This document shows, one piece after another, positions 8,167 to 16,075 of a stretch of 64,000 bases of DNA. The notes under the pieces are model-generated. The model was not told where the DNA came from. It saw nothing but the letters and a program-made list of their open reading frames with translations, and made no database searches. The translations under genes were made by a program, and so were the position numbers. The stretch's first letter is position 1. Every line of letters begins with the position of its first letter. The stretch comes from Saprospiraceae bacterium (lineage in GTDB: Bacteria; Bacteroidota; Bacteroidia; Chitinophagales; Saprospiraceae), in NCBI GenBank assembly GCA_022841745.1, contig JALHQW010000008.1, positions 117,911 to 181,910 of the forward strand. The letters are read 5' to 3'.

Positions 8167-8733
8167 ATGATTGTAGCAGAAAAGAAAATATCGGTGGCCG
8201 AGTTCCGTCAAATGGAATTCGAGGACGAAGATGCATACTATGAACTCATCAACGGAGAAGTCGTGAAAAAATCCGCACCTACACCCCTGCATCAGGAGAT
8301 TTCCAACAATCTTTCCTTCGCTTTAACCGCTTTTATAAGACAAAATAGCCTTGGCAAACTATTCACTGCCCCGGTGGACGTTTATCTGCACGAGTTCAGC
8401 CATGTCCTTCCTGACATCCTATTTGTCTCGACAGAAAACCAAGCCATCATCCACTACAAAGAAGGCATCATTGGCGTACCCGATTTGGTAATCGAAATCA
8501 TTTCACCCAGTTCCATCTACAAGGACAGGGTGCTGAAAAACAACGACTACCAAGCCGCTGGCGTACCTGAATACTGGCTCGTAGATGCCAAAAATCAGGC
8601 CGTGGAGGTGTACGAGAACCTGGGTAATGCCTTTCAACTATTCGCCTTCGCAGCCGAGACTGGCACCATTCAATCCAAGCTATTGCAAGGCTTTTCGATT
8701 GATATTACCACCATCTTCCCACCTGAACAATGA
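8167..8733 (+). CDS. Uma2-family (PD-(D/E)XK-like) putative endonuclease
   Basis: A 188-residue protein of the Uma2/DUF820 family. Seen: YYELINGEVVKKSAPTPLHQEI near the start, PDILFVS (the Asp of the nuclease core) and PDLVIEIISPSS (the E-x-I/V core strand), then a GVPEYWLVD block usual for the family. These proteins have a restriction-endonuclease fold; many occur as multicopy genes in cyanobacteria and Bacteroidota with no proven role. ATG 8167 is chosen because the 31 residues upstream (from 8074) do not look coding. Its stop overlaps the start of the LOG-family gene by four bases, so the two are translationally coupled. Confidence 0.88.
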   Translation: MIVAEKKISVAEFRQMEFEDEDAYYELINGEVVKKSAPTPLHQEISNNLSFALTAFIRQNSLGKLFTAPVDVYLHEFSHVLPDILFVSTENQAIIHYKEGIIGVPDLVIEIISPSSIYKDRVLKNNDYQAAGVPEYWLVDAKNQAVEVYENLGNAFQLFAFAAETGTIQSKLLQGFSIDITTIFPPEQ

Positions 8734-9296
8734 ATTCCATCGCCGTTTTCTGCGGGGCCAATACCGGCTTCGACCCCGCCTACGCCGCTGCCGCCCGTGA
8801 AATCGGACAGACCTTTGCGGAGCAAAAAATCCTCACCGTTTACGGGGCCGGCAACGTGGGCCTCATGGGCGTACTGGCCGATGCCGCCCTCGAAGCTGGC
8901 GGCAAGGTGCTCGGTGTCATCCCCGATTTTTTGAAGGAAAAAGAGGTTTGCCACACAGGCCTTACCGAACTCATCGTCACCCGCACCATGCACGAGCGCA
9001 AGCAGGTAATGGCCGAGCGTTCGGACGGGTTCATCATACTGCCGGGCGGTTTTGGCACGCTCGATGAGTTCTTCGAGATACTCACTTGGCGGCAATTGCG
9101 GCTGCACAACAAGCCAATTGGCATATTGGACGTGGGCGGCTTTTACCAGCACCTTCTAGCCCATGTTCGATTGATGTGGGAAAAAGGGCTGCTGCGGGAA
9201 AGCAATTTGAGATTGTTTTGTGTGGCGGATTCTCTGCCTGAATTATTAGCAAAGATGGGTGAGACTGTGGATGTGGGAGAAGGTAAGTGGATGTAA
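8730..9296 (+). CDS. LOG-family / TIGR00730 Rossmann-fold protein
   Basis: A 188-residue protein of the lysine-decarboxylase-like LOG family, whose studied members release free cytokinin bases or AMP by phosphoribohydrolysis. The signature PGGFGTLDEFFE is present near residue 109 and the phosphate loop VYGAGNVGLMG near residue 37 (usual form VYGGG). Nucleotide-5'-monophosphate nucleosidase activity is the best general guess. It begins four bases inside the Uma2 gene. The last residues (VDVGEGKWM) are unremarkable. Confidence 0.9.
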   Translation: MNSIAVFCGANTGFDPAYAAAAREIGQTFAEQKILTVYGAGNVGLMGVLADAALEAGGKVLGVIPDFLKEKEVCHTGLTELIVTRTMHERKQVMAERSDGFIILPGGFGTLDEFFEILTWRQLRLHNKPIGILDVGGFYQHLLAHVRLMWEKGLLRESNLRLFCVADSLPELLAKMGETVDVGEGKWM

Positions 9297-9408
9297 TAAT
9301 TCTTGCGAAAATGACAACCCAACCCGTTTAGCTTACGTTACATCCCTGAACCCCAAAAAATTGCCACAACATTTGTCCTACCCCTACAAACTTTTATTCC
9401 AAACACCC

Positions 9409-9416
9409 TATCTTTG
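9409..9416 (+). promoter_or_regulatory. -7 promoter box of ahcY
   Basis: TATCTTTG fits the Bacteroidota -7 consensus TAnnTTTG exactly. Transcription would start about 9422, giving a leader of about 75 bases before the ahcY ATG. A clear -33 TTTG at the normal distance is missing (TTTT at 9392-9395 is closest). No SAH riboswitch fold was recognised in the leader. Confidence 0.6.
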
Positions 9417-9495
9417 CAACCGATTTTCAAAATCTTTGTTTGAAAGTACCTAACTCCCCGAACAATCAAGACCATCATCCATCAAAATCTTCTTC

Positions 9496-10809
9496 ATGAC
9501 GACCGTAGAGACATCCCTAAAGTACAAGGTAAAAGACATCGCCCTCGCCGAATGGGGCCGCAAGGAAATCGAACTCGCCGAGGCAGAGATGCCTGGCCTC
9601 ATGGCACTGCGTGAGCAGTACGGCAAGTCGAAGCCCCTTTCAGGTGCCCGCATCGCTGGCTGCCTGCACATGACCATCCAGACCGCCGTGCTCATCGAGA
9701 CACTGAAGGAACTGGGCGCCGAGGTGACTTGGTCTTCCTGCAATATCTTTTCCACCCAAGACCACGCTGCCGCTGCCATCGCCGCTGCCGGCATACCAGT
9801 TTTCGCTTGGAAGGGCCAGAACGAAGAAGAGTTCGACTGGTGCATTGAGCAGACGCTGTTTGCCTTCGAGGACAACCAGCCATTGAACATGATTCTCGAC
9901 GATGGTGGCGACCTTACCAATATGGTGCTCGACCGCTTTCCCGAATTGGTGCCCAATGTAAAAGGTATCAGCGAGGAGACGACCACGGGTGTACACCGCC
10001 TGTACGAGCGGGTAAAGAACGGCACCCTGCCGATGCCTGCCATTAACGTGAACGACAGCGTTACGAAATCGAAATTCGACAATAAATACGGCTGCAAAGA
10101 GAGTCTCGTGGACTCCATCCGCCGTGCGACCGATACCATGATGGCTGGCAAAGTGGCCGTTGTGGCTGGCTATGGTGACGTAGGAAAAGGTTCTGCTGCC
10201 TCCCTTCGTGGCGCTGGCGCTCGGGTGATTGTCACTGAAATTGACCCGATTTGCGCACTGCAAGCGGCCATGGACGGCTTCGCTGTGCTGAAAATGGAGA
10301 ATGCCATCCCGCAGGCAAACATCGTGGTAACAGCCACAGGCAACTGCGACATCATCACAGGCGAACATTTCAAGATGATGAAGGACAAGACCATCGTTTG
10401 CAATATCGGCCACTTCGACAACGAGATTGACGTGGCTTGGTTGAAGTCGAACTACGGCAGCACCCATGTGAACATCAAGCCGCAGGTGGACAAATACACC
10501 GTTGATGGAAATGACATTCTCCTGCTGGCCGAAGGCCGACTCGTAAACCTTGGCTGCGCTACGGGCCACCCATCCTTTGTGATGTCCAACTCGTTCACCA
10601 ACCAGACGCTGGCGCAAATCGAGCTTTGGACGAATACCGACCAGTACGAGAACCAAGTTTATACCCTGCCCAAGCACCTCGACGAGCAGGTGGCCCGCCT
10701 CCACCTCGCCAAAATCGGCGTGGAACTGGAAGAACTGAACCAGAAGCAGGCTGATTATATCGGCGTTGCGAAGTCTGGGCCGTTCAAGCCTGAGTATTAC
10801 CGGTATTAA
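9496..10809 (+). CDS. ahcY: adenosylhomocysteinase (SAH hydrolase)
   Basis: A 437-residue cytosolic, NAD-dependent enzyme that splits S-adenosylhomocysteine to homocysteine and adenosine, closing the methyl cycle. Seen: [24 protein letters not shown] near the start, [11 protein letters not shown], the NAD-binding [13 protein letters not shown] loop (about residue 219), and the family-specific C-terminus ending in KPEYYRY, where the lysine and tyrosines complete the partner subunit's NAD site. Length and motifs are fully normal. A TATCTTTG promoter box precedes it and a UUCG-loop terminator follows, so it is probably a single-gene transcript. Confidence 0.97.
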   Translation: MTTVETSLKYKVKDIALAEWGRKEIELAEAEMPGLMALREQYGKSKPLSGARIAGCLHMTIQTAVLIETLKELGAEVTWSSCNIFSTQDHAAAAIAAAGIPVFAWKGQNEEEFDWCIEQTLFAFEDNQPLNMILDDGGDLTNMVLDRFPELVPNVKGISEETTTGVHRLYERVKNGTLPMPAINVNDSVTKSKFDNKYGCKESLVDSIRRATDTMMAGKVAVVAGYGDVGKGSAASLRGAGARVIVTEIDPICALQAAMDGFAVLKMENAIPQANIVVTATGNCDIITGEHFKMMKDKTIVCNIGHFDNEIDVAWLKSNYGSTHVNIKPQVDKYTVDGNDILLLAEGRLVNLGCATGHPSFVMSNSFTNQTLAQIELWTNTDQYENQVYTLPKHLDEQVARLHLAKIGVELEELNQKQADYIGVAKSGPFKPEYYRY

Positions 10810-10919
10810 AGTTGGCAGTTCGACTATGGAGCCCCAAAGGGGTAAACAGAGGGCAGTCAAGGGCTGCTTTGCTGTTTAGGTTGAGCTTTAATTGACAAAT
10901 GACAATTAGACATAAAGAT

Positions 10920-10953
10920 AGCCCGGAGGAGTTCGCTTCTTCGGGCTTTTTTG
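10920..10953 (+). terminator. rho-independent terminator of ahcY
   Basis: A 12-base-pair stem (10920-10931 with 10936-10947, two G-T pairs) closed by a TTCG tetraloop and followed by six T residues. The mutA -7 box begins immediately after, so terminator and promoter are packed together. Confidence 0.9.
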
Positions 10954-10957
10954 TGCT

Positions 10958-10965
10958 TAGTTTTG
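10958..10965 (+). promoter_or_regulatory. -7 promoter box of mutA
   Basis: TAGTTTTG matches TAnnTTTG exactly. The expected start site is near 10971, 13 bases before the mutA ATG. The -33 region would fall inside the ahcY terminator stem. Confidence 0.6.
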
Positions 10966-10983
10966 CCGCAAGAACTTTACAAT

Positions 10984-12060
10984 ATGCAAGAATTATTCGA
11001 GGAGTTTTCCTCCATATCCAAAACGGATTGGCTGGAAAAAATCAAGAAAGACCTGAAAGGCAAATCTCCCACCGACTTCGATTGGCAGGTGGCAGATGGG
11101 CAGGCGGTGACTGCCTTCCCGCATTTGGACGACATGGGCGGGACACTCCCCCACCCCATTGCCACGGGCAAAAACGATTGGCAAATCTGCGAAGGCTTCC
11201 AAGTGGGCGATGCGGCAAAAACCAACAAAATGGCGCTGAAGGCATTGGAAGGCGGGGCAGAGGCGTTGCGCTTCAACTGCACGGAACTGCCTGATTTCGA
11301 AGCGCTTATGCGTGGCATTGACCCAACTATCATTTCCATGCATTGGAGGCCGAAGAAGATGGAGCAGCCGATTTCGTTGCTGCGCAATTTTGTAGAATAC
11401 GCTGGCGCCAATTCCGATCAGATCAGCGGCACCTTCTGCTGGCAGGGCAAGCAGGCGTTGGAGATACTCGAACTGGCCGAGCAACAGCTTCCAAATTTCA
11501 ATGTGCTGCCAGTACATGGCTCGGCTTTCTATGAAAACGATGATAAAACAGCGGACGAGCTTCGCAAAATGGCCACTGCTGCCAACGACTGGTTTGCGAA
11601 CCTGACAACTGTTGGCGTAAGCCCCGAACGCATTGCGAAGCAAGTTTTCTTTACCTGTTTTATCGGAAAAAACTACTTCTTACAAATCGCAAAGCTGCGG
11701 GCCATCCGCAAGTTTTGGCTTGAATTGCAAGGTAAATGGGGTGTCGAAAACCCGCAACCCGCTTTCATTTTCGCTCAGTTCCCCATCACCGAGCAAATGC
11801 CCGATGCCAACACCAACCTCATCCAAGCCACCACCCAGGCCATGTCCGCCGTCATAGGTGGCGTGGACGTGCTGACCGTGCTGCCCTCTGACAAAACCAA
11901 TGATGAGGCAAAGCCGACAGATTTTTCAAGGCGCATGGCTCGCAACGTGCAGCATATTTTGAAAATGGAAAGCCATTTTGATTGGGTGGCAGACCCAGCG
12001 GCGGGGAGCTATTTCATTGAAAATTTAACACAAAAGTTGTTGGAAGGTATGGAGATATGA
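10984..12060 (+). CDS. mutA: methylmalonyl-CoA mutase small subunit, C-terminally shortened
   Basis: A 358-residue protein matching the TIM-barrel part of the MCM small (non-catalytic) subunit: MQELFEEFSSISKTDWLEKIKKDLKG start, the ALRFNC and HGSAFYEN segments, and DWVADPAAGSYFIENLT near the end. In the family the chain normally continues well past this AGSY-IE motif (about 450 residues or more), but here it stops 12 residues later, and the final GMEI plus stop are read from a heptamer inverted repeat. No large-subunit gene (mutB) follows, although mutA and mutB are usually adjacent. It may be a remnant or a truncated protein. The ATG at 10984 is preferred over 10951, which lies in the ahcY terminator. 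Confidence 0.85.
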   Translation: MQELFEEFSSISKTDWLEKIKKDLKGKSPTDFDWQVADGQAVTAFPHLDDMGGTLPHPIATGKNDWQICEGFQVGDAAKTNKMALKALEGGAEALRFNCTELPDFEALMRGIDPTIISMHWRPKKMEQPISLLRNFVEYAGANSDQISGTFCWQGKQALEILELAEQQLPNFNVLPVHGSAFYENDDKTADELRKMATAANDWFANLTTVGVSPERIAKQVFFTCFIGKNYFLQIAKLRAIRKFWLELQGKWGVENPQPAFIFAQFPITEQMPDANTNLIQATTQAMSAVIGGVDVLTVLPSDKTNDEAKPTDFSRRMARNVQHILKMESHFDWVADPAAGSYFIENLTQKLLEGMEI

Positions 12061-12157
12061 GGTTTGTGAAGGTACGAAACAAAAAAACGTGTGGCAGCGA
12101 ACTGTCAGCACGTTTTTTTTCGGCCTGAACATACCTTCAAACCTCATATTTCCATAC
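12047..12157. repeat. heptamer-type inverted repeat flanking a terminator
   Basis: Arm 12047-12074 (units like GTATGGA, GATATGA, GGTTTGT) and arm 12132-12157 are reverse complements with one mismatch and a two-base gap. The left arm contains the mutA stop codon. Between the arms lies a terminator hairpin. A related tract occurs at 15378-15407. Confidence 0.85.
12081..12120. terminator. bidirectional terminator between mutA and fbaA
   Basis: AAAAAACGTG pairs with CACGTTTTTT, and the stem continues through TGGCAG / CTGTCA with a one-base bulge and a CGAA loop. A-rich and T-rich flanks make it usable from both strands, which suits the convergent mutA and fbaA genes. Confidence 0.85.
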
Positions 12158-12167
12158 TTAATCAATA

Positions 12168-13244
12168 TCAAGCATTCCTATTGATGCAGTTCAAATCTTC
12201 AAAGGCCAGTTTCAGGCGTTTCACAAAATTCTCCTCGCCTTTGCGCAGCCATACCCTTGGGTCATAGAACTTCTTGTTCGGCTTGTCGTCGCCTTCTGGG
12301 TTGCCTATTTGGCCTTGCAGGTAATCCTTCTTGCTTTCATAGAAATCTTTCACGCCTTCCCAATAGGCCCATTGCATGTCGGTGTCAATGTTCATCTTGA
12401 TGGCACCATAGCTGATGGCCTCCCTGATTTCTTCCCGGCTACTGCCAGAACCACCATGGAACACAAAGTTGATGGGCTGCTCACGGCTTGTGTTGAACTT
12501 CTCACGAACATATTCCTGGGAATTTTTCAGGATGATGGGCTGTAGTTTAACGTTGCCGGGCTTATAGACGCCATGTACGTTGCCGAAGGCAGCCGCAATG
12601 GTGAAGCGGGGGCTTACTTTCAGCAGTTCTTCGTAAGCGTATGCTACTTCGCTTGGCTGGGTGTAGAGCTTGCTGGAGTCCACGCCAGAATTGTCCACAC
12701 CATCCTCTTCGCCGCCTGTCACGCCCAGCTCGATTTCGAGGGTCATGCCGATTTTGGCCATGCGCTCTAGGTATTCGACACAGATTTCGATGTTCTCGTG
12801 GATGGGTTCTTCGCTGAGGTCGAGCATGTGCGAGCTGTAGAGCGGAAAGCCACGCTCTTCATAGAAACGCTCGCCTGCGAGCAGCAAGCCGTCAATCCAA
12901 GGAAGCAGGTTCTTGGCGCAGTGGTCGGTGTGAAGCACGACGGGCACGCCGTAGGCCTTGGCCATGGTGTGTACGTGCATGGCACCGGAGATACCGCCCA
13001 TGATGGCTGCATTCTGGCCTTCGTTGCTCAGGCTTTTGCCAGCAAAGAACACTGCACCGCCATTGGAGTACTGAATCATCACTGGGGAGTTGACGGCCTT
13101 GGCCGTTTCGAGTACAGCGTTGACCGTGTTGGTGCCTATGACGTTCACTGCAGGAAGTGCATAGTTGTTGTCGTTGGCATGTTGGAGGAGTTCGGTCACT
13201 TCGTCGCCATGAAGTACCCCGGAGCGGAACCTTGAATTTGACAT
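12168..13244 (-). CDS. fbaA: class II fructose-bisphosphate aldolase
   Basis: A 358-residue zinc-dependent aldolase that splits fructose 1,6-bisphosphate into glyceraldehyde 3-phosphate and dihydroxyacetone phosphate. Seen: LPAVNVIGTNTVNAVLE, the zinc ligand region VVLHTDHCAK (about residues 102-111), the LEIELGVTGGEEDGVD block, FGNVHGVYKPGNVKL and the phosphate-binding VFHGGSGSS loop. Length is normal for the class IIA (E. coli FbaA) type. The leader upstream contains a MITE-like nested palindrome, and a TACTTTCG box (13436-13429 on this strand) lies beyond it. The gene ends at a terminator shared with mutA. Confidence 0.96.
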   Translation of the reverse strand: MSNSRFRSGVLHGDEVTELLQHANDNNYALPAVNVIGTNTVNAVLETAKAVNSPVMIQYSNGGAVFFAGKSLSNEGQNAAIMGGISGAMHVHTMAKAYGVPVVLHTDHCAKNLLPWIDGLLLAGERFYEERGFPLYSSHMLDLSEEPIHENIEICVEYLERMAKIGMTLEIELGVTGGEEDGVDNSGVDSSKLYTQPSEVAYAYEELLKVSPRFTIAAAFGNVHGVYKPGNVKLQPIILKNSQEYVREKFNTSREQPINFVFHGGSGSSREEIREAISYGAIKMNIDTDMQWAYWEGVKDFYESKKDYLQGQIGNPEGDDKPNKKFYDPRVWLRKGEENFVKRLKLAFEDLNCINRNA

Positions 13245-13273
13245 GGTATTGAATTTTTATTTTGAAAACGCTC

Positions 13274-13404
13274 AATTGAAATTGATAGCGGTATCATCCT
13301 GAGGCAGGGTTATCAAACCCCGTTGTTACGATACACCGGGGTTTGATAACCCCGCCTCTCGGAAAGCGCAGTGCTATTGCACTACTCCAGCATCAATTTC
13401 AATT
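13274..13404. repeat. MITE-like nested palindrome in the fbaA leader
   Basis: Outer arms AATTGAAATTGAT (13274-13286) and their exact reverse complement (13392-13404) enclose a second palindrome at about 13300-13357, whose arms contain GGGTTATCAAACCCCG, plus a small AGTGC/GCACT hairpin. The GGGTTATCAAACCC core recurs in the perfect palindrome at the right end of the window. No target-site duplication is obvious. It lies between the fbaA start and the presumed promoter, so it would be part of the mRNA leader. Confidence 0.75.
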
Positions 13405-13428
13405 TAGACTACCTTTTTTGTGAAGCGG

Positions 13429-13436
13429 CGAAAGTA
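13429..13436 (-). promoter_or_regulatory. putative -7 box of fbaA
   Basis: On the minus strand the sequence reads TACTTTCG, one base from the TAnnTTTG consensus. The same octamer lies upstream of the thioredoxin-fold gene. Transcription from here would carry the nested palindrome in a leader of about 175 bases. Confidence 0.4.
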
Positions 13437-13529
13437 GCAAGAATCGGAGTATTTGTAGCATTTACACCAACGAAAAAAAGGTAGCACAGAGTGGTACTAC
13501 CTTTATTGATTCAGTATGAAAATGTATTT

Positions 13530-14090
13530 CTAAAGCGTAACGTCTGGCAAGGGTTCTTCTTCAGGCACCTCAATGAGTGGCTCAAACTTTTCGGGCATTT
13601 CCTTTTCGAGCAGCTTGCTTAGTTCACGGAGGTTCAGGTTGGCTTTGGCCGAGAGGAAGACCATTTCGCCAGATCCGGTATCGTTCACAATCAGGAGCAC
13701 ATCTTCGATGACATCCCCTTCATCACGTACCATAATTTGGATGTTTACTCCTTCCGACTTTACCATGAGCAGGTCGTCGAAATCGTATTGAAGCAGGTCA
13801 TTTCGGAGTTTTGCCAGTTTTTCGGCTGGGATGGTATATCCCTCTTCCGAGAACATAAACTTCACTTTTCCAAAATGCCGCATCAGGCCAAGGGCTTCTT
13901 TTTCCGATTCCGACTCAGCCTTGTTCCGGGCAATCTTGCCGCCAAGACGAATCACCCAACCGGGCAGTTTTGCGTTCCTAACGCCTTCTTCCCGTTTGTT
14001 TTGCCGGTAGAACTTATTCAACGGCTTGTTTTGGGCAATGGCTAAACATGGCAGCAGCACCAATAATATCAACAGCAGATTGTTTTTCAT
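13530..14090 (-). CDS. DUF4252 protein, first copy
   Basis: A 186-residue exported protein with a signal peptide (MKNNLLLILLVLLPCLAIAQ). The mature part carries the alpha/beta pattern of DUF4252, including a VKFMFSEEG segment, IQIMVRDEGDVIEDVLLIVND and a closing LSKLLEKE helix. Function of the family is unknown; it typically occurs as neighbouring paralogues downstream of an ECF sigma and an anti-sigma-like gene, as here. An in-frame extension to 14276 runs through the second DUF4252 gene in another frame and is not used; the signal peptide fixes the start at 14090. Confidence 0.85.
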   Translation of the reverse strand: MKNNLLLILLVLLPCLAIAQNKPLNKFYRQNKREEGVRNAKLPGWVIRLGGKIARNKAESESEKEALGLMRHFGKVKFMFSEEGYTIPAEKLAKLRNDLLQYDFDDLLMVKSEGVNIQIMVRDEGDVIEDVLLIVNDTGSGEMVFLSAKANLNLRELSKLLEKEMPEKFEPLIEVPEEEPLPDVTL

Positions 14091-14145
14091 AGCGGGCTTA
14101 TTTTGATAAAAAAAAGATGGGTTTGAGCGCAAGTTACCCTTACGG

Positions 14146-14688
14146 CTACTCATCATTTTTCTTCGTGCCCTTATTGCCGCCATCCTTATCATCAAAAGCC
14201 TTGGACAGCTTACCGATTTGGTTGAGGTCAATCTTGCCCATGAAGCTAAGGAGCACAAAGTCCTCATTCTCACCACCCACTAAAAGGAGCAGTTCATCGA
14301 GGGTATTGCCGTCGTTGCTGTCTTTCACGAGGAACTTGACATTCTCCGACTTGCCTTCCCTTACCTCCATCAGCGTTTCATAGCCTTTGGTGTTGATGGT
14401 CTGGAGTGCCTCTTGGTAAAATTTAGCTCCATCGGTCTCGGTGGTAAGGATGCGCAGGCCCTTGAGGTCTTTGACAACCGACATGATGGCCTCGGCTTCC
14501 TCATCCTCAAGGTCGAGTTCCATTTTATTGAACATCTGGAACATTTTGCCACTGATATAAACGACCGTGAAACGCTCGTCGTCCACATATTTGGCGAAGT
14601 ACTTCGAGATGGCATCTTCCTGCGCCTGGGCAGAAGTGAGGGTTCCTGCGGTGAGGAACAATGCGAAAATGATAGTCAGGTATTTCAT
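14146..14688 (-). CDS. DUF4252 protein, second copy
   Basis: A 180-residue exported protein with a signal peptide (MKYLTIIFALFLTAGTLTSAQA, probable cut after QA). It follows the DUF4252 pattern: FTVVYISGKMFQMF, a conserved VVKDLKGLRILTTE block, VKFLVKDSNDGNTLDELLLLVGGE and a closing acidic/lysine-rich tail. It is transcribed ahead of its paralogue (56 bases apart), and both follow the sigma and anti-sigma-like genes. A long octamer tract separates it from the anti-sigma-like gene and begins seven bases before its ATG, in place of a normal ribosome-binding site. Confidence 0.87.
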   Translation of the reverse strand: MKYLTIIFALFLTAGTLTSAQAQEDAISKYFAKYVDDERFTVVYISGKMFQMFNKMELDLEDEEAEAIMSVVKDLKGLRILTTETDGAKFYQEALQTINTKGYETLMEVREGKSENVKFLVKDSNDGNTLDELLLLVGGENEDFVLLSFMGKIDLNQIGKLSKAFDDKDGGNKGTKKNDE

Positions 14689-14694
14689 TTTTAA

Positions 14695-14846
14695 AGGATT
14701 GAAGGATTGAAGGATTGAAGGATTGAAGGATTGAAGGATTGAATGATTGAAGGATTGAAGGATTCAAGGATTGAAGGATTCAAGGATTGTGGATGAATGG
14801 ACGTGAGACAATTCAATCCTTCAATCCTACTATCCTTCAATCCTTA
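14695..14846. repeat. octamer (GGATTGAA) tandem array arranged as an inverted repeat
   Basis: About eleven copies of GGATTGAA, a few with TTCAAG-type changes, occupy 14695-14788; after about 20 non-repeat bases, four copies in the opposite orientation run to 14846. The array fills the gap between the anti-sigma-like gene, whose stop codon it overlaps, and the second DUF4252 gene. Because 8 and 3 share no factor, the unit has an open frame in translation (SFNPSILQ). The same octamer appears inside two genes elsewhere (30056-30100 and 42187-42235). Confidence 0.92.
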
Positions 14847-15326
14847 ATTAAAATACTTCCCTACTTTTTCCATTTTCTCCACCTCATGCGTGGCCTTTTC
14901 AGTACCTTTTTTGAGTTTGGAGGAAACGAGCCGCAGGGCTTTTAAAGTTTCATCGTAGGCTTGTTGTTCATCCGTGATTTCGTATTTGCTCCAATCAATG
15001 GAAGCTTGCTGTGCTTGAGTTTGAGGCCTCCAAATGGCGACCATCGCAACCAACAACACAGCGCCAACTGCTGCGATTCGGAGCATTTGTTTGGGCCAAT
15101 TGCGCATCTGCACCACCTTGGCTTCGTTTGCACCGATTTTTTGGAGCAACTTGTCATCGAAATCATCCGACAAAGCAATGCCTTGTTCTTGGGCAAAATG
15201 TTGGAACAATGGCTGGTAAACCCGAAGCTCGTCGTCCACCGCCTCACCATTGAAATAGGCCCTGAGTTGGGCTTCTTCCTCCAGCGAGGTCTCACCATCA
15301 AAATATTTTTCTAAAAGCGCTTTCAT
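14844..15326 (-). CDS. anti-sigma-factor-like membrane protein
   Basis: A 160-residue protein with a cytoplasmic acidic N-terminal part (MKALLEKYFDGETSLEEEAQLRAYFNG, the usual start of Bacteroidota zinc-less anti-sigma-like proteins), a single membrane helix (about residues 84-98, IAAVGAVLLVAMVAI) and a short outer part. It lies between the ECF sigma gene and two DUF4252 genes in the same direction. The assignment as the sigma's antagonist is inferred from layout and topology; no conserved anti-sigma metal motif is present. Confidence 0.75.
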   Translation of the reverse strand: MKALLEKYFDGETSLEEEAQLRAYFNGEAVDDELRVYQPLFQHFAQEQGIALSDDFDDKLLQKIGANEAKVVQMRNWPKQMLRIAAVGAVLLVAMVAIWRPQTQAQQASIDWSKYEITDEQQAYDETLKALRLVSSKLKKGTEKATHEVEKMEKVGKYFN

Positions 15327-15377
15327 TTTCTAAAAATTTATGTAAAGTACTTGATAAACAAGAGATGAGAGAGGGGA

Positions 15378-15407
15378 CATACCTCATACCTCCATACCTC
15401 CAAACCC
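15378..15407. repeat. heptamer tract at the sigma-factor stop codon
   Basis: Near-repeats of GTATGGAG/GTATGAG (minus strand). The last residues of the sigma factor (GFGGMEV) and its stop codon are read from this tract. It resembles the arms of the inverted repeat at 12047-12157, but no partner arm is visible here. Confidence 0.75.
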
Positions 15408-15884
15408 TTCTCGAATTGCCTTCCTTGCCCTGAACAGGTAAACCTTTACTTGTTCCATTGGCACATTGAGGGCTTCCGAGATTTCCTGGTAGCTCAAGCC
15501 CTCGATGTCCCGTAGCCGCATGATGTCACGCTGCTTTTCAGGAAGATGGTTCAGCAGACTGCGCACCCGATCGAAGACATCGTTGGTCACAACGGCTTCA
15601 TAAGGCGTGGCCGACTGGTCGTGAAGGTCGAAACCTGCGGCGATGGGTTGCAGGCGCTGGTGCTTGCTTCGCAATTTGTCAATCGAAAGGTTGCGGGTCG
15701 CCGTGATGCACCATGCCTCGATGTTCGAGATGGCGTCCATTTGGTTGCGTTGGTTCCAAAGCTTGATGAACACCTCCTGAACGACATCTTCCGCTTCCGC
15801 TGGCTGTCCCACGATGCCAAGGGCAAAGCGGTAGAGTCGGTTTTTTATCGGCAGAATTTTCGTTTTAAAATCTTGGTGATTCAT
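15384..15884 (-). CDS. ECF-type RNA polymerase sigma factor
   Basis: A 166-residue sigma-70 factor of the extracytoplasmic function class. Region 2 is clear (LYRFALGIVGQPAEAEDVVQEVFIKLW, then the tryptophan-containing NIEAWCITATRNLSIDKLRSK), as is region 4 (LPEKQRDIMRLRDIEGLSYQEISEALNVPMEQVKVYLFRARKAI). It should direct transcription of its own cluster in response to a cell-envelope signal; this is family knowledge rather than something seen. ATG 15884 (MNHQDFKTK) fits the family better than 15911. The C-terminal tail after FRARKAIREG is derived from a heptamer repeat. Confidence 0.92.
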   Translation of the reverse strand: MNHQDFKTKILPIKNRLYRFALGIVGQPAEAEDVVQEVFIKLWNQRNQMDAISNIEAWCITATRNLSIDKLRSKHQRLQPIAAGFDLHDQSATPYEAVVTNDVFDRVRSLLNHLPEKQRDIMRLRDIEGLSYQEISEALNVPMEQVKVYLFRARKAIREGFGGMEV

Positions 15885-16075
15885 CTTGATAACTGGCTGT
15901 ATCCCTTTCAATCTTGTTTACAAAAGGCAGACGGCATGGATTCGGCGTTTGTTACAGGCTTGGAATTTTTTTTAAAAATAAATGTTAGTGCCTGCACTAA
16001 ATTTACCGCTAAATTAGCCGCTTACTTTATTTTTCTTCCATCGTAAACTATCCATTCCCATAGGGGAACCTGAAA

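Noticed and set aside
9417..9495. SAH riboswitch in the ahcY leader
   Set aside because: The leader is about 75 bases, pyrimidine-rich and has no matching conserved core or pseudoknot.
14695..14788. CRISPR-like array
   Set aside because: The 8-base units are directly joined without spacers, and no cas genes are near; it is a simple tandem repeat.
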